Shown one piece after another: positions 55,000 to 64,000 of a stretch of DNA of 64,000 nucleotides (position 1 is its first letter; every line of letters begins with the position of its first letter). The stretch comes from Eikenella exigua. GTDB taxonomy: Bacteria > Pseudomonadota > Gammaproteobacteria > Burkholderiales > Neisseriaceae. The DNA lies in NCBI RefSeq assembly GCF_008805035.1, contig NZ_CP038018.1, positions 1,550,001 to 1,614,000 on the forward strand. Direction: 5' to 3'. Under the pieces are notes generated by a model. The model worked only from the letters and a program-made list of their open reading frames with translations. It did not search any database and was not told the origin of the DNA. The position numbers and the translations under genes were made by a program.

Positions 55000-56673
55000 A
55001 TGAGCGTCGGACTATTGCGCATCCTATTTCAAACCAAGCTGATTGAACAGGATCAGGTTGAAAAATACCGAGAAAAGGTTAATCAAAACAAAAATATAAT
55101 TCCAATTCTGGCCGAAGCCGGCATCATCAAGCAGACAGATTTGGCACAACTTTTGGCCAAGTTGTTCCACTATCCGATTTTAGATTTGTCCCTCTACTCC
55201 CGCAGCATGATGGTGCAGGATGTGCTCAACGACAGCCAGATGATGGAGTACCGCTGTGTACCTTTGTTCAAACGCGGACAAAAACTGTTTTTGGGTGTCT
55301 CCGATCCCACTTTGTTGCAAACATACCAAAAGCTCGTTTTCCCTAGCGGCCTAATTGTCGACCTGATTCTGGTAAACGACGAGCAACTAGATCGTCTGCT
55401 GGAATTCGCCAGCCAAACATCCACAGCCATTTTGGATGAAATTTCTGCCGATCCCACAGGCGTGACCGCACCGGCACTCAAGGTGGATGACGAAGAAGAA
55501 GACGGCCCGATTGCCAAATTCATCCACAAAGTGCTGTCTGATGCCCTCAACACTGGCGCATCTGATATTCACTTTGAGTTCTACGAAGAAATGGCACGCA
55601 TCCGCTTCCGTACTGACGGTCAGCTGCGTGAAGTGGTACAACCACCACTGAATATCCGCGGGCAGATTGCTTCACGTATAAAAGTAATGTCCAAAATGGA
55701 TATTTCTGAAAAACGCGTTCCACAAGACGGCCGTATTCAGATTCAGTTCAATAAAAACCAAAAGCCCATCGACTTCCGTGTGAATACGCTGCCCACCCTA
55801 TTCGGCGAAAAAATCGTAATGCGTATTTTGAATTCGGATGCTGCCACGCTGAACATCAACCAACTGGGTTTCGAACCTTTCCAAAAAGAATTGCTGCTGG
55901 AAGCCATCCACCGCCCCTATGGAATGGTACTGGTTACTGGCCCGACCGGTTCCGGTAAAACCGTGTCACTGTATACCTGCTTGAACATTTTAAATACCGA
56001 CAGTGTAAACATTTCCACTGCCGAAGATCCGGCCGAGATTAACCTGCCTGGCATCAATCAAGTAAATGTGAACGATAAACAAGGCTTGACATTTGCCGCA
56101 GCACTGAAGGCTTTCCTGCGCCAGGATCCAGACATCATCATGGTAGGTGAGATTCGTGATTTGGAAACCGCCGATATTGCCATTAAAGCGGCACAAACCG
56201 GCCACATGGTGTTCTCCACCCTGCACACCAACAACGCCCCGGCCACTCTATCCCGTATGCTGAACATGGGGGTAGCACCGTTCAATATCGCCAGCTCGGT
56301 TAATCTGATTATGGCACAGCGTTTGGTGCGCCGACTCTGCACCTGCAAGCAACCAATCGAACGTCCGCCTGCCGAGGCTTTACTGAAAGTCGGCTTCACT
56401 GAAGAAGATTTGACCAAGGATGACTGGCAGCTATACCGTCAAGTGGGTTGCGACCGTTGCAAAGGCAAAGGCTTCAAAGGCCGTGCCGGTGTATATGAAA
56501 TCATGCCGGTTACTGATGCCATGCAGAAAATCATCATCAATAACGGCACCGAGGTGGATATTGCCGAACAAGCCTATGCCGACGGACTGGTGGACTTGCG
56601 CCGAGCCGGTATTTTAAAAGCAATGCAAGGTATTACCACCTTAGAAGAAATTCTTGCCAGCACCAATGATTAA
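55000..56673 (+). CDS. pilF: Type IV pilus assembly ATPase (PilB/PilF)
   Basis: A 557-residue cytoplasmic ATPase that powers pilus extension. An N-terminal MshEN-like domain (1-150) precedes the secretion ATPase core. Walker A GPTGSGKT is at about 312, the Asp box [10 protein letters not shown] at about 340, Walker [14 protein letters not shown] at about 380, and the His box [11 protein letters not shown] at about 405. A zinc tetracysteine has CTCKQPIE and CDRCKGKG. The name follows Neisseria; Pseudomonas calls it PilB. It is followed at 33 bases by pilG. Confidence 0.97.
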   Translation: MSVGLLRILFQTKLIEQDQVEKYREKVNQNKNIIPILAEAGIIKQTDLAQLLAKLFHYPILDLSLYSRSMMVQDVLNDSQMMEYRCVPLFKRGQKLFLGVSDPTLLQTYQKLVFPSGLIVDLILVNDEQLDRLLEFASQTSTAILDEISADPTGVTAPALKVDDEEEDGPIAKFIHKVLSDALNTGASDIHFEFYEEMARIRFRTDGQLREVVQPPLNIRGQIASRIKVMSKMDISEKRVPQDGRIQIQFNKNQKPIDFRVNTLPTLFGEKIVMRILNSDAATLNINQLGFEPFQKELLLEAIHRPYGMVLVTGPTGSGKTVSLYTCLNILNTDSVNISTAEDPAEINLPGINQVNVNDKQGLTFAAALKAFLRQDPDIIMVGEIRDLETADIAIKAAQTGHMVFSTLHTNNAPATLSRMLNMGVAPFNIASSVNLIMAQRLVRRLCTCKQPIERPPAEALLKVGFTEEDLTKDDWQLYRQVGCDRCKGKGFKGRAGVYEIMPVTDAMQKIIINNGTEVDIAEQAYADGLVDLRRAGILKAMQGITTLEEILASTND

Positions 56674-56706
56674 TTCAAAGTTCGTTTCATTTAAAAGGGA
56701 ATCATC

Positions 56707-57942
56707 ATGGTTACAAACAAACGAAACAACCACCCCAAAAAAGTGGCGGGAACCAGCTACGAATTTGAAGGCCGACACATGGAGTCCGAACAAATCGTCC
56801 GTGGCGAAGTAGTTGCCAAAGACGAACAGGATGCCCGTGCCAAACTCGCTCGCCGCCGCATCAAGGTTATCAGCCTACATAAAAAGAAAAAAGTTCGCGA
56901 AAAGAAAATTACCCAGAGCGACATTACCGTTTTTACCCGCCAACTAGCTACTATGATGAAAGCCGGCCTGCCGGTTATGCAAGCATTTGATATTGTGGCA
57001 AAAGGTCACTCCAATGCCTCTATGACCAAGCTTTTGATGGAAGTACGCAACGACATCGAGCAAGGGACATCTATGGCCAATGCATTCCGCAGGCATCCTA
57101 AATATTTTGATGATTTCTATTGCAACCTAGTGGATGCCGGTGAGGCAGGTGGTGTACTAGAAACTCTGCTGGACAAACTGGCCGTATATAAAGAAAAAAC
57201 CCAAGCCATCAAAAAGAAAATCAAGAGCGCACTAACTTACCCGATTGCAGTAGTGGTAGTAGCCATCGTTTTAGTTATCATCATGATGATGTTCGTATTG
57301 CCCGAGTTTAAAAAAGTGTATGACGGTATGAATGCAGAAATGCCGGTACTTACCCAATTCATGATGGGCATTTCTGATTTCATGGTTGCTTACGGCTGGA
57401 TCGTAATTGTCATTATGATTGGTTCTGTAGTAGCTTTCGTTCAATGGTATAAACGCTCTTTTGAGCTGCAAAAACGTATCGATGCCCTCTTGCTCAAAAT
57501 GCCTATCTTCGGCAACATCGTAGAGAAAGGTACAATCGCCCGCTGGGCTCGTACAACCGCCACCCTATTTACCGCTGGTGTACCGCTGGTGGAGGCACTA
57601 GAATCCGTAGGCGGCGCATCAGGTAATATTATTTATGAGGAAGCTACTAGAAGTATCCGTAACCAAGTAAACCAGGGTACTTCATTGACCACCGCAATGG
57701 GCTCAACCGACCTGTTCCCCAACATGGTTCTGCAAATGGCCTCCATTGGCGAAGAATCCGGCTCACTGGACGATATGCTGAACAAAGCTGCCGAATTTTA
57801 TGAAGAGGAAGTAGATATTGCCGTTTCTACTCTATCGTCCCTGATGGAACCGATTATTATGGTGGTATTAGGCAGCATTATTGGTGTGATTCTAGTTGCC
57901 ATGTACCTGCCACTGTTCAACCTGGGCAGCGTAGTTGGCTAA
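56707..57942 (+). CDS. pilG: Type IV pilus inner-membrane platform protein (PilC/PilG)
   Basis: A 411-residue platform protein that couples PilF to pilin assembly. Two T2SSF domains (about 75-200 and 280-400) each contain a cytoplasmic helical bundle with FTRQLATMMKAGLPVMQAF and ARTTATLFTAGVPLVEALE. Three membrane segments (about 180, 230 and 388) are seen. Named PilG in Neisseria. Between pilF and pilD, so this operon holds the assembly core without pilT or pilin genes. Confidence 0.96.
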   Translation: MVTNKRNNHPKKVAGTSYEFEGRHMESEQIVRGEVVAKDEQDARAKLARRRIKVISLHKKKKVREKKITQSDITVFTRQLATMMKAGLPVMQAFDIVAKGHSNASMTKLLMEVRNDIEQGTSMANAFRRHPKYFDDFYCNLVDAGEAGGVLETLLDKLAVYKEKTQAIKKKIKSALTYPIAVVVVAIVLVIIMMMFVLPEFKKVYDGMNAEMPVLTQFMMGISDFMVAYGWIVIVIMIGSVVAFVQWYKRSFELQKRIDALLLKMPIFGNIVEKGTIARWARTTATLFTAGVPLVEALESVGGASGNIIYEEATRSIRNQVNQGTSLTTAMGSTDLFPNMVLQMASIGEESGSLDDMLNKAAEFYEEEVDIAVSTLSSLMEPIIMVVLGSIIGVILVAMYLPLFNLGSVVG

Positions 57943-57982
57943 TCTATTCAGTCAACCCATTCCATCTTAATCATCTTAGCCT

Positions 57983-58012
57983 TTCAGGTAGCCTCCCACG
58001 GGCTACCTGAAA
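57983..58012 (+). terminator. DUS pair within the pil cluster
   Basis: TTCAGGTAGCCT and GGGCTACCTGAA across five bases, only 20 bases before pilD. The T-run is absent, so it may attenuate rather than end transcription. Confidence 0.55.
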
Positions 58013-58031
58013 ATATACCCGCACCACGCCC

Positions 58032-58889
58032 ATGACCAATCTTGATCCCGAAATCTACATCCCCTTCGCCGTCCTGCTCGGCCTGCTGGTAGGCAGCTTT
58101 CTCAACGTGGTTATCTACCGCCTGCCGGTCATGCTCGAGAAACAATGGCGTATCGCTGCCAAACAGCATCTTGAACTGCCGCTGGACGAAGAAGACCAAA
58201 AACCATTCAACATCAGCACCCCGCCCTCGCGCTGCCCCAAATGCGGCAGCCCGGTGAAACCGTGGCAAAATATCCCCATCATCAGCTACTTGCTGCTGCG
58301 CGGTCGCTGCCACAGCTGCCACACTCCCATCAGCTGGCGTTATCCCGCCGTTGAGCTGCTCACTGGTATCCTGTTCGGTATCGTCGCCTGGCGCTACGGC
58401 TACACTTGGCTCACCCTTGGCAGCCTGGTGTTCACTGCCGTGCTGGTTGTCCTCACCTTTATCGATGCCGACACCCAGCTTTTGCCCGACCAGCTCACCC
58501 TGCCCCTGATTTGGCTCGGACTGCTGTTCAACTGGCAAGTTGGCTTCGTCAGCCTGCCATCGGCACTGCTCGGCGCCGTGGTCGGCTACTTGAGCCTTTG
58601 GCTGCTGTTCCACCTATTCAAACTCATCACCGGCAAGGAAGGCATGGGCTATGGCGACTTCAAACTACTCGCCGCACTGGGTGCCTGGCTCGGCGTTAGC
58701 ACCCTGCCCGTTATTGTTTTCGTGGCTGCCTTAGTTGGCCTGGTTGCCGCCTTGGTGATGCGTGCCGCCAAAGGCCAGCCCATCGCTTTCGGCCCCGCGC
58801 TCGCCATTGCCGGCTGGCTGGTTTTCGCTGCCAACAGCTATATCCTGCAAGGCATCCAATGGTGGCTGCACAAATCCGGGTTCATCTGA
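58032..58889 (+). CDS. pilD: Prepilin peptidase / N-methyltransferase
   Basis: An inner-membrane aspartic protease of 285 residues that cuts and methylates type IV prepilins. The N-terminal cytoplasmic zinc region has CPKCG and CHSC. The catalytic aspartates are in TFIDADTQLLPD near 150 and GMGYGDFKLLAALG (GxGD motif) near 210. About seven membrane segments. Its stop lies one base from the coaE ATG. Confidence 0.97.
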   Translation: MTNLDPEIYIPFAVLLGLLVGSFLNVVIYRLPVMLEKQWRIAAKQHLELPLDEEDQKPFNISTPPSRCPKCGSPVKPWQNIPIISYLLLRGRCHSCHTPISWRYPAVELLTGILFGIVAWRYGYTWLTLGSLVFTAVLVVLTFIDADTQLLPDQLTLPLIWLGLLFNWQVGFVSLPSALLGAVVGYLSLWLLFHLFKLITGKEGMGYGDFKLLAALGAWLGVSTLPVIVFVAALVGLVAALVMRAAKGQPIAFGPALAIAGWLVFAANSYILQGIQWWLHKSGFI

Positions 58890-58890
58890 T

Positions 58891-59496
58891 ATGACCGCCT
58901 GGGTCGGCCTCACCGGCGGCATCGGCAGCGGTAAATCCACCGCTGCCCGCCTGTTTGCCCAACACGGCGTGCCGCTGATTGATGCCGATGCCGTCTCCCG
59001 CGTCCTCACCGCAAACGGCGGAGCTGCCCTGCACGCCATCCGTGCTGCCTTTGGCGAGGCCGTATTCGATTTTTCAGGTAGCCTCAACCGCGCCACCCTG
59101 CGCCAACTCGTTTTTCAATCCCCCGAAGCCAAAACCAAGCTCGAAAGCATCTTACATCCGCTGATTCTCGCAGAAATCCAGGCGCAACAGCAGCAATATC
59201 CCCAAGCCGCCTACGGCATCATCGAAATCCCCCTGCTTGCCGAGCAACCTGTTTTTCAAAGCATTCTCCAGCGCATTCTCGTTATCGATTGCAGTGAAGA
59301 AACACAAATCCGCCGCACCATTGAACGCAGCGGCCTTACCCGTGATATGATTAACGGCATTCTCACCGCCCAGGCCAGCCGTCAACAGCGCCGCAGCATT
59401 GCCGACGACCTCATCAGCAATGAAGCCGGCCTGCCCGAGTTTGCTGCCGCCGTGAAGCGGCAACACCTTATTTACCAACAATTATTCGGTAGTTGA
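58891..59496 (+). CDS. coaE: Dephospho-CoA kinase
   Basis: Phosphorylates dephospho-CoA at the 3'-OH, the last step of CoA synthesis. The 201-residue protein starts MTAWVGLTGGIGSGKST, with the P-loop at 9-17. DADAVSR near 31 and the LID segment RTIERSGLTRDMI near 145 agree with CoaE. A frame extending back into pilD was rejected. It carries an in-gene DUS at 59073-59084. The pilD-coaE pairing is common in gammaproteobacteria and Neisseria. Confidence 0.96.
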   Translation: MTAWVGLTGGIGSGKSTAARLFAQHGVPLIDADAVSRVLTANGGAALHAIRAAFGEAVFDFSGSLNRATLRQLVFQSPEAKTKLESILHPLILAEIQAQQQQYPQAAYGIIEIPLLAEQPVFQSILQRILVIDCSEETQIRRTIERSGLTRDMINGILTAQASRQQRRSIADDLISNEAGLPEFAAAVKRQHLIYQQLFGS

Positions 59497-59499
59497 ACC

Positions 59500-60276
59500 A
59501 TGTCCGCCATCATTACCTTCGAACACCCTCTGTCCGAACGCATCCGCAACTTCCTGCGCCTCGAGCACCTCTTTTCCCGCTTCAACGCCACCGTCAGCCA
59601 CCCAGACCCTTGGGCACACCACGCCGCCCTCGGCACTCTGTTCGAAATCATGGATTGCGCCTCCCGCGCCGAACTCAAGCTAGACATCCTGCAAGAGCTC
59701 GAACGTCAACGCCAGCAGATTTCCCAGGCCGAACGCGAGCAATACGACTCCACTCCCGAGCAAGACGACCTCTATCAAGCCACCCAAAATCTGCAAGAAG
59801 TACAGCAAAAATTCGGCCAACACCTGCGTGAAAACGAATGGCTTATGGGCGTAAAGCAGCGCATGCTCGTATCCGGCGGCACCAGCCCCTTCGACCTCCC
59901 CTCCTATCACTACTGGCTGCAACTGCCCTTTGAGCAGCGCGTGGCCGACCTCGGCTGCTGGATTCGCTCCCTCACCCCCACCGGCGACGCCATCTCCCTG
60001 CTACTGCGCATCCTGCGCCGCAACAGCATCCGCCTCGAATGCCTCGCCCGCCAAGGCAACTATCAAAACACCAAGCTCGGCAGCAACATCCACATGCTCA
60101 CCGTAGATGTGGCCCAATCCCACCACACCCTGCCCGAGATTTCCGCCAACAAATACTTCACCCATATCCGCTTCACCCAAGCCACCCAAGACAGTCCGCG
60201 CGGAAAACAGATCGACACCGACATCCCCTTCCAGCTCAAAATGTGCAGCTTCGACCCCATCGCCGACAAACCATGA
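59500..60276 (+). CDS. zapD: Cell division protein ZapD
   Basis: Bundles FtsZ filaments in the early division ring. The 258-residue protein opens [21 protein letters not shown], the ZapD (DUF1342) signature. An all-helical region is followed by a C-terminal beta domain ([20 protein letters not shown]). Three bases separate it from coaE, and its stop overlaps the yacG start (ATGA), so coaE-zapD-yacG is a translation-coupled string. Confidence 0.96.
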   Translation: MSAIITFEHPLSERIRNFLRLEHLFSRFNATVSHPDPWAHHAALGTLFEIMDCASRAELKLDILQELERQRQQISQAEREQYDSTPEQDDLYQATQNLQEVQQKFGQHLRENEWLMGVKQRMLVSGGTSPFDLPSYHYWLQLPFEQRVADLGCWIRSLTPTGDAISLLLRILRRNSIRLECLARQGNYQNTKLGSNIHMLTVDVAQSHHTLPEISANKYFTHIRFTQATQDSPRGKQIDTDIPFQLKMCSFDPIADKP

Positions 60277-60455
60277 CCCAGCGCACCGTATCCTGCCCCA
60301 CCTGCCAAAAACCTGTACTCTGGAGCGAGAGCAGTCCCTACCGCCCCTTCTGCAGCCAACGCTGCAAAATGATCGATCTAGGCACCTGGGCAGACGAAAG
60401 CTACCGCATTCCCAGCCAGGAAGAGGCCCCGCCCCAGATTGGCGACCACGAATAG
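60273..60455 (+). CDS. yacG: DNA gyrase inhibitor YacG
   Basis: A 60-residue zinc protein with Cys8, Cys11, Cys27 and Cys31 (CPTC and CSQRC), and the [18 protein letters not shown] core of YacG. It binds the GyrB C-terminal domain and limits gyrase activity. It starts by a four-base overlap with the zapD stop codon, the usual neighbour order coaE-zapD-yacG. Confidence 0.93.
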   Translation: MTQRTVSCPTCQKPVLWSESSPYRPFCSQRCKMIDLGTWADESYRIPSQEEAPPQIGDHE

Positions 60456-60463
60456 TCGACAGA

Positions 60464-60500
60464 GGCTACCTGAAACTCCAATCCCGCTTTCAGGTAGCCT
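60464..60500 (+). terminator. DUS-pair hairpin after yacG
   Basis: AGGCTACCTGAA (60464-60475) and TTCAGGTAGCCT (60489-60500), eight bases beyond the yacG stop and 22 bases before the rlmD ATG. Confidence 0.65.
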
Positions 60501-60522
60501 CAATCTATCCACACCCCACACC

Positions 60523-61816
60523 ATGAACACCGCCACCATCCACAGCATCGACCACGAAGGCCGCGGCGTAGCCCGCATCCACGGCAAAACCACCTTCATC
60601 ACCGGCGCCCTGCCCCAAGAAACCGTTGTCTACCAAATCACCCGCAGCAAAAAACACCACGACGAAGCCCAAACCACCCGCATCCTCACCCCCTCACCCT
60701 ACCGCACCACCCCCCGCCTGCCCCCACTACAGCCAATGCGGCGGCTGCACCCTCCAACACGTCCACAGCAACGTTCAGGTAGCCTACAAACAACGCATCC
60801 TCGAAGACCAACTCCAACGCCTCGGCAAAATCCGCCCCCAATACCTCCTACCCCCCATCTACGGCCAAGCCTGGGGCTACCGCCACCGCGCCCGCCTCAG
60901 CGCCCACCACAGCCAAGGCCGCACCATCCTAGGCTTCCAAAGCCGCAGCAGCCACCGCATTGTCGATATCCGGCAATGCCCCATCCTCGCCCCCCAGCTT
61001 GCCAGCCAACTGGGCAACACCCGTGCCCTGCTCCAGCAGCTCAACCGCCTGCACGCCCCTGTCCACACCATCGAACTACACCACAGCCCCACCGCCAACA
61101 GCCTCACCCTACACACCGAACACCTCCCCAAAGCCGCCCGCGCCCACCTCATCCAGCACGCCCAAAGCCTGCCCGCCAACTGGCACATCTGGCTGCAAAC
61201 CCCACACCAGCCCGCCCAACCACATCTGCCAGACAGCCCCCAACTCAGCGACAGCCTGCCCGAATACGCCCTCACCCTCCCCTACCGCCCCGGCGACTTC
61301 ACCCAAGTCAACCCCGCCGCCAACGCCCTGCTCGTTGCCCGCGCCATGCAGCTGTTGCGGCCCCAAAGCGGCGAACGCATCGCCGACCTTTTCTGCGGTC
61401 TCGGCAACTTCAGCCTCCCCATCGCCGCCGCCGGCGCACAAGTCATCGGCATCGAAGGCTCGCCCGCGCTCACCGAGCGTGCCAGCCAAAACGCCCGCCT
61501 CAACCACCTCGCCGAACGCGCCCAGTTCCACAGCGCCGACCTCTTCCAAACCACCGAACACACCGTCGCCGGCTGGGGCTATTTCGACAAAATCCTGCTC
61601 GATCCGCCCCGCAGCGGCGCCTACGCCCTCGTCCAAGCCCTGCACGCCCCCTACCTCCCCCATCGCATCGTGTACGTTTCCTGCAACCCCGCCACCTTCG
61701 CCCGCGATGCCGCTGTACTCGTAGGCAAAGGCTACCGCTTCCGCAATGCCGGCATCGTCAACATGTTCCCCCAAACCGCCCACGTTGAAACCGTCGGCTG
61801 CTTCGATTTGGAATAG
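60523..61816 (+). pseudogene. rlmD: 23S rRNA m5U1939 methyltransferase, frameshifted at a C run
   Basis: Methylates U1939 of 23S rRNA. The N-terminal TRAM domain starts MNTATIHSIDHEGRGVARIHG at 60523 and runs in one frame to PSPYRTTP. The rest (ACPHYSQCGGCTLQHV to FDLE, 61816) is in another. The change falls in CCCCCC at 60710-60715; five C would join the parts into a full product of about 430 residues. CPHYSQCGGC holds three of the four iron-sulfur cysteines; the Rossmann motif DLFCGLGNFSLP and catalytic SCNPATFARD are intact. Alternatively a 396-residue truncated form starts inside. It may be a sequencing error or a slippage site. Confidence 0.8.
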
Positions 61817-61844
61817 CCTCCATGCCCGCTATAGCAGACTAAAA

Positions 61845-61900
61845 TGCTCATAAAGCAAGGCAGCGAGCCAACGCACCAGCATTCTGATCATTCGCCATAA
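61845..61900. repeat. Possible Correia-like remnant
   Basis: TATAGCAGACTAAAA then AAGCAAGGCAGCGAGCCAACGC, partly matching Correia-like elements elsewhere in the window (15636, 52393). Confidence 0.35.
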
Positions 61901-61902
61901 AA

Positions 61903-61965
61903 AGGCTACCTGAAACTTTAGCAACGCAGAAACTTTGCTGCGCTACGTTTTCAGGTAGCCTTTCC
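61903..61965. terminator. DUS-flanked repeat between rlmD and thyA
   Basis: Arms 61903-61914 and 61950-61961, interior TTAGCAACGCAGAAACTTTGCTGCGCTACG in reverse orientation, followed by TTTCCC. Confidence 0.7.
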
Positions 61966-62029
61966 CTTTCCTCCCCACACCCTCAAACGTGTACAATACC
62001 CCCATTTCGACACCCAACCCAATCACACC

Positions 62030-62824
62030 ATGCAACCCTATCTCCACCTCATGCAGCACATCCTCAGCCACGGCACCAACAAATCCGACCGCACCGGCAC
62101 CGGTACCCGTTCCATATTCGGCCACCAAATGCGCTTCGACCTCGCCCAAGGCTTTCCCCTGCTCACCACCAAAAAGCTCCACCTGCGCTCCATCATCCAC
62201 GAGCTCCTTTGGTTTCTCAAAGGAGACACCAACATCCGCTACCTGAAAGAAAACAACGTCTCCATCTGGGACGAATGGGCCGACGAAAACGGCGACCTCG
62301 GCCCCGTATACGGCTACCAATGGCGCTCCTGGCCCGCCCCCGATGGCCGCCACATCGACCAAATCGCCAATGTTGTCGAGCAAATCAAACGCAACCCCGA
62401 CAGCCGCCGCCTCATCGTATCCGCCTGGAACCCCGCCCTCGTCGACGAAATGGCGCTGCCCCCCTGCCACACCATGTTCCAATTTTACGTGGCCGAAGGC
62501 CGCCTATCCTGTCAGCTCTACCAACGCAGCGCCGACGTCTTCCTCGGCGTACCCTTCAACATCGCCAGCTATTCCCTGCTCACCATGATGATGGCACAAG
62601 TGTGCAGACTACAGCCCGGCGAATTCATCCACACCTTCGGCGACGCCCACCTCTACAGCAATCACTTCGAACAAGCCCGCCTCCAGCTCACCCGCGAGCC
62701 GCGAGCCCTGCCGCAAATGCAGCTCAACCCCGAAGTGCGAAACCTGTTCGACTTCCGCTTTGAAGACTTCGAGCTGCAAAACTACGACCCGCACCCGCAT
62801 ATCAAAGCGCAAGTGGCGGTGTAG
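62030..62824 (+). CDS. thyA: Thymidylate synthase
   Basis: Converts dUMP to dTMP with methylene-tetrahydrofolate. The 264-residue length is standard. [14 protein letters not shown] near 18 binds folate, [18 protein letters not shown] near 140 contains the nucleophilic cysteine, [17 protein letters not shown] follows, and [10 protein letters not shown] closes the site. A DUS-like GCTACCTGAAAG is embedded at 62240. No ribosome site is clear. It is monocistronic. Confidence 0.98.
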   Translation: MQPYLHLMQHILSHGTNKSDRTGTGTRSIFGHQMRFDLAQGFPLLTTKKLHLRSIIHELLWFLKGDTNIRYLKENNVSIWDEWADENGDLGPVYGYQWRSWPAPDGRHIDQIANVVEQIKRNPDSRRLIVSAWNPALVDEMALPPCHTMFQFYVAEGRLSCQLYQRSADVFLGVPFNIASYSLLTMMMAQVCRLQPGEFIHTFGDAHLYSNHFEQARLQLTREPRALPQMQLNPEVRNLFDFRFEDFELQNYDPHPHIKAQVAV

Positions 62825-62842
62825 TATCGGCAGCAATCAAAC

Positions 62843-62876
62843 AAAAGGCTACCTGAAACTTTCAGGTAGCCTTTTC
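62843..62876. terminator. Bidirectional DUS-pair terminator
   Basis: AAAAGGCTACCTGAA-N3-TTCAGGTAGCCTTTT: 15-base perfect stem with A/T tracts on both sides, shared by convergent thyA and the homoserine kinase gene. Confidence 0.88.
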
Positions 62877-62896
62877 ACATCCCTACTCCAACAGTC

Positions 62897-64000
62897 CTAT
62901 GGCACGCACTCGTCCCACACCGCTTCGCCGTCTTCGCTAAACAAATGCAGTCGCAGGCGGCTGTCGGGCAGGGTTTCGATGCGCAGGCGGCCGCTGCTGC
63001 TGTGGGCTGCTCCGGCGAGGGTGAGGTGTTGGCGGGTGTAGGCGATGCTGCTGCGTTCGGTGTAGCGGCCGAGCAGGAAACCTTTGCGGATGCCGCCGCC
63101 TTGGTATTCCGCCCACGCGGTGTCGCCGTCTTGGTGGAAGTGGCCGCGTTCGGGTATTTCGCCTGCATGGCCTGCTTCGGCGGGTTGGAACACTTTGCCG
63201 CCGAGGTTGAACGGGGCTTGGTCGGTTGCGGCGGGGGCGGGGCTTTGGCGGAAATAGAGCAGCAGGTCGCGGAAAACGTCGGGGTCTTTCACGAAGGTCA
63301 TTTCGCCGCCCTGCGGGAAATGGTAGTCGAGCAGGCGGGACACCCAGAAACGGATACAGCCGGCGCGGTGGGCGATGGGCAAATAGGCCTGTTCGGCAGG
63401 AGTGAGGGGGCGCACGCTTTGATAGCCGCGCATAAAGGCTTGCTGCAACTGCGGGTCGATTCGGTTGTCGGCCAGGCGCGCCCAGTCGTTTACGGCGATG
63501 GCGAGGTCGTACATGAAGCTGCCGTTGCAGGCGTAGTAGAAATCAATGAAGCCGGCTACCTGAATGCCGTCGAGCAACACGTTGTCTTTGAACAAATCAG
63601 CGTGGATGATGCCGTGGGGCAGGTGGCTGTCGGGGTGGGCGGCGAGAAAGGCGATTTCGTCTTGCAGCAGCGCGGCATCTTCACTGCTCAGGCAGGGCAG
63701 CAGGCGGCGGCTTTCGGCTTCCCACCAGGCGGCATGGCGCGGGTTGGGCATGCTTTGGCCGAAGCTCCGCCCGGCGATGTGCATTTTGGCGAGCATAGCA
63801 CCGGTGTGGAAGCATTGGGCAGCTTCGGGCACGGCGGTGTCGCGGCCATTAAGGAAGGTGGCCAAGCAGGCGGGTTTGCCGGCGAGCGTGCTGTCGAAGC
63901 GCCCGTCGCGGCGGGGAATGGGCGCGGGGCAGGCCACGCCGTTGCGGCTGAGGTGCTGGCTGAGATCCATGAAAAAGGGCAGCTCTTCGCGGGTGAGCAC
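62897..64000 (-). CDS. thrB: Homoserine kinase with C-terminal beta-domain fusion (5' end cut off)
   Basis: Phosphorylates homoserine on the way to threonine, by the APH-fold ThrB2 family found in Neisseria and Pseudomonas. Visible are [16 protein letters not shown] near the cut end, [17 protein letters not shown] (catalytic Brenner-like motif) and [25 protein letters not shown]. The kinase appears to end near LLYFRQ (about residue 260 of the visible part). About 100 extra residues (from [10 protein letters not shown] to DECVP) follow, with [21 protein letters not shown], which resembles a small stand-alone family often annotated as N-acetylglutamate synthase-like. The frame continues off the window; the true start is beyond 64000. 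Confidence 0.88.
   Translation of the reverse strand: MLTREELPFFMDLSQHLSRNGVACPAPIPRRDGRFDSTLAGKPACLATFLNGRDTAVPEAAQCFHTGAMLAKMHIAGRSFGQSMPNPRHAAWWEAESRRLLPCLSSEDAALLQDEIAFLAAHPDSHLPHGIIHADLFKDNVLLDGIQVAGFIDFYYACNGSFMYDLAIAVNDWARLADNRIDPQLQQAFMRGYQSVRPLTPAEQAYLPIAHRAGCIRFWVSRLLDYHFPQGGEMTFVKDPDVFRDLLLYFRQSPAPAATDQAPFNLGGKVFQPAEAGHAGEIPERGHFHQDGDTAWAEYQGGGIRKGFLLGRYTERSSIAYTRQHLTLAGAAHSSSGRLRIETLPDSRLRLHLFSEDGEAVWDECVP

Overview
The window is a chromosomal segment of a member of the Neisseriaceae, almost certainly Eikenella (E. corrodens or a close relative). The best evidence is the 12-base DNA uptake sequence AGGCTACCTGAA, the Eikenella dialect of the neisserial DUS. It occurs dozens of times, mostly as inverted pairs that act as transcription terminators between genes. 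Base composition is mid-50s % GC by eye, with two clearly AT-richer patches (about 9.9-10.9 kb and 31.4-34.2 kb). Gene content (PilF/PilG/PilD, neisserial-type porin, RmpM-like OmpA protein, Correia-like repeats) fits the same family.

Layout. 1-5.6 kb: truncated DASS anion transporter, ispA-xseB, an NhaD-type antiporter, a DUF454 membrane protein. 5.8-16.3 kb: PhoH ATPase, major porin, purA, an AT-rich zinc-ribbon/nuclease-like gene, purM, a TIGR01777 epimerase, a secreted coiled-coil protein, a YciO/Sua5 protein, tpx and a membrane-anchored thioredoxin. 16.4-21.1 kb: a decayed gene, an orphan PTS EIIC-like permease, a SpoU methyltransferase, rpsO, coaBC. 21.4-26.5 kb: a 1494-residue ESPR-type autotransporter followed by an OmpA-family protein. 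27-30.2 kb: polyamine ABC transporter potG-potH-potI, without a binding protein. 30.4-34.7 kb: accessory island with a large broken gene of toxin-like architecture, then five small exported proteins, four of which form a tandemly duplicated two-gene cassette (A-B, A'-B'). 34.8-41.9 kb: S4 protein, luxS, murJ, small membrane proteins, a SGNH hydrolase, gcvH and gcvT, the last behind a probable glycine riboswitch. 42.2-46.0 kb: sdaA, sdaC and an Lrp-family regulator. 46.3-48.8 kb: anaerobic ribonucleotide reductase nrdD-nrdG behind a perfect pair of NrdR boxes. 49.4-52.8 kb: a three-repeat cysteine-rich exported protein, fumC, tRNA-Val and tRNA-Asp. 53-64 kb: recJ, pilF-pilG-pilD-coaE-zapD-yacG, a frameshifted rlmD, thyA and a truncated homoserine kinase with an unusual C-terminal domain.

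Functional themes. gcvH, gcvT, sdaA, sdaC and an Lrp regulator lie within 7 kb and together would take up and break down serine and glycine. The pil genes plus the DUS density describe a naturally competent, type IV piliated bacterium. Two loci (sdaA/sdaC and nrdD) carry uptake sequences of other neisserial dialects, which suggests import from Neisseria-type donors. The most unusual region is 30.4-34.7 kb. Several genes (30.4 kb, rlmD, 16.5 kb, 37.9 kb) are frameshifted, two of them at short G or C runs; this may be real decay, slippage or sequencing error.
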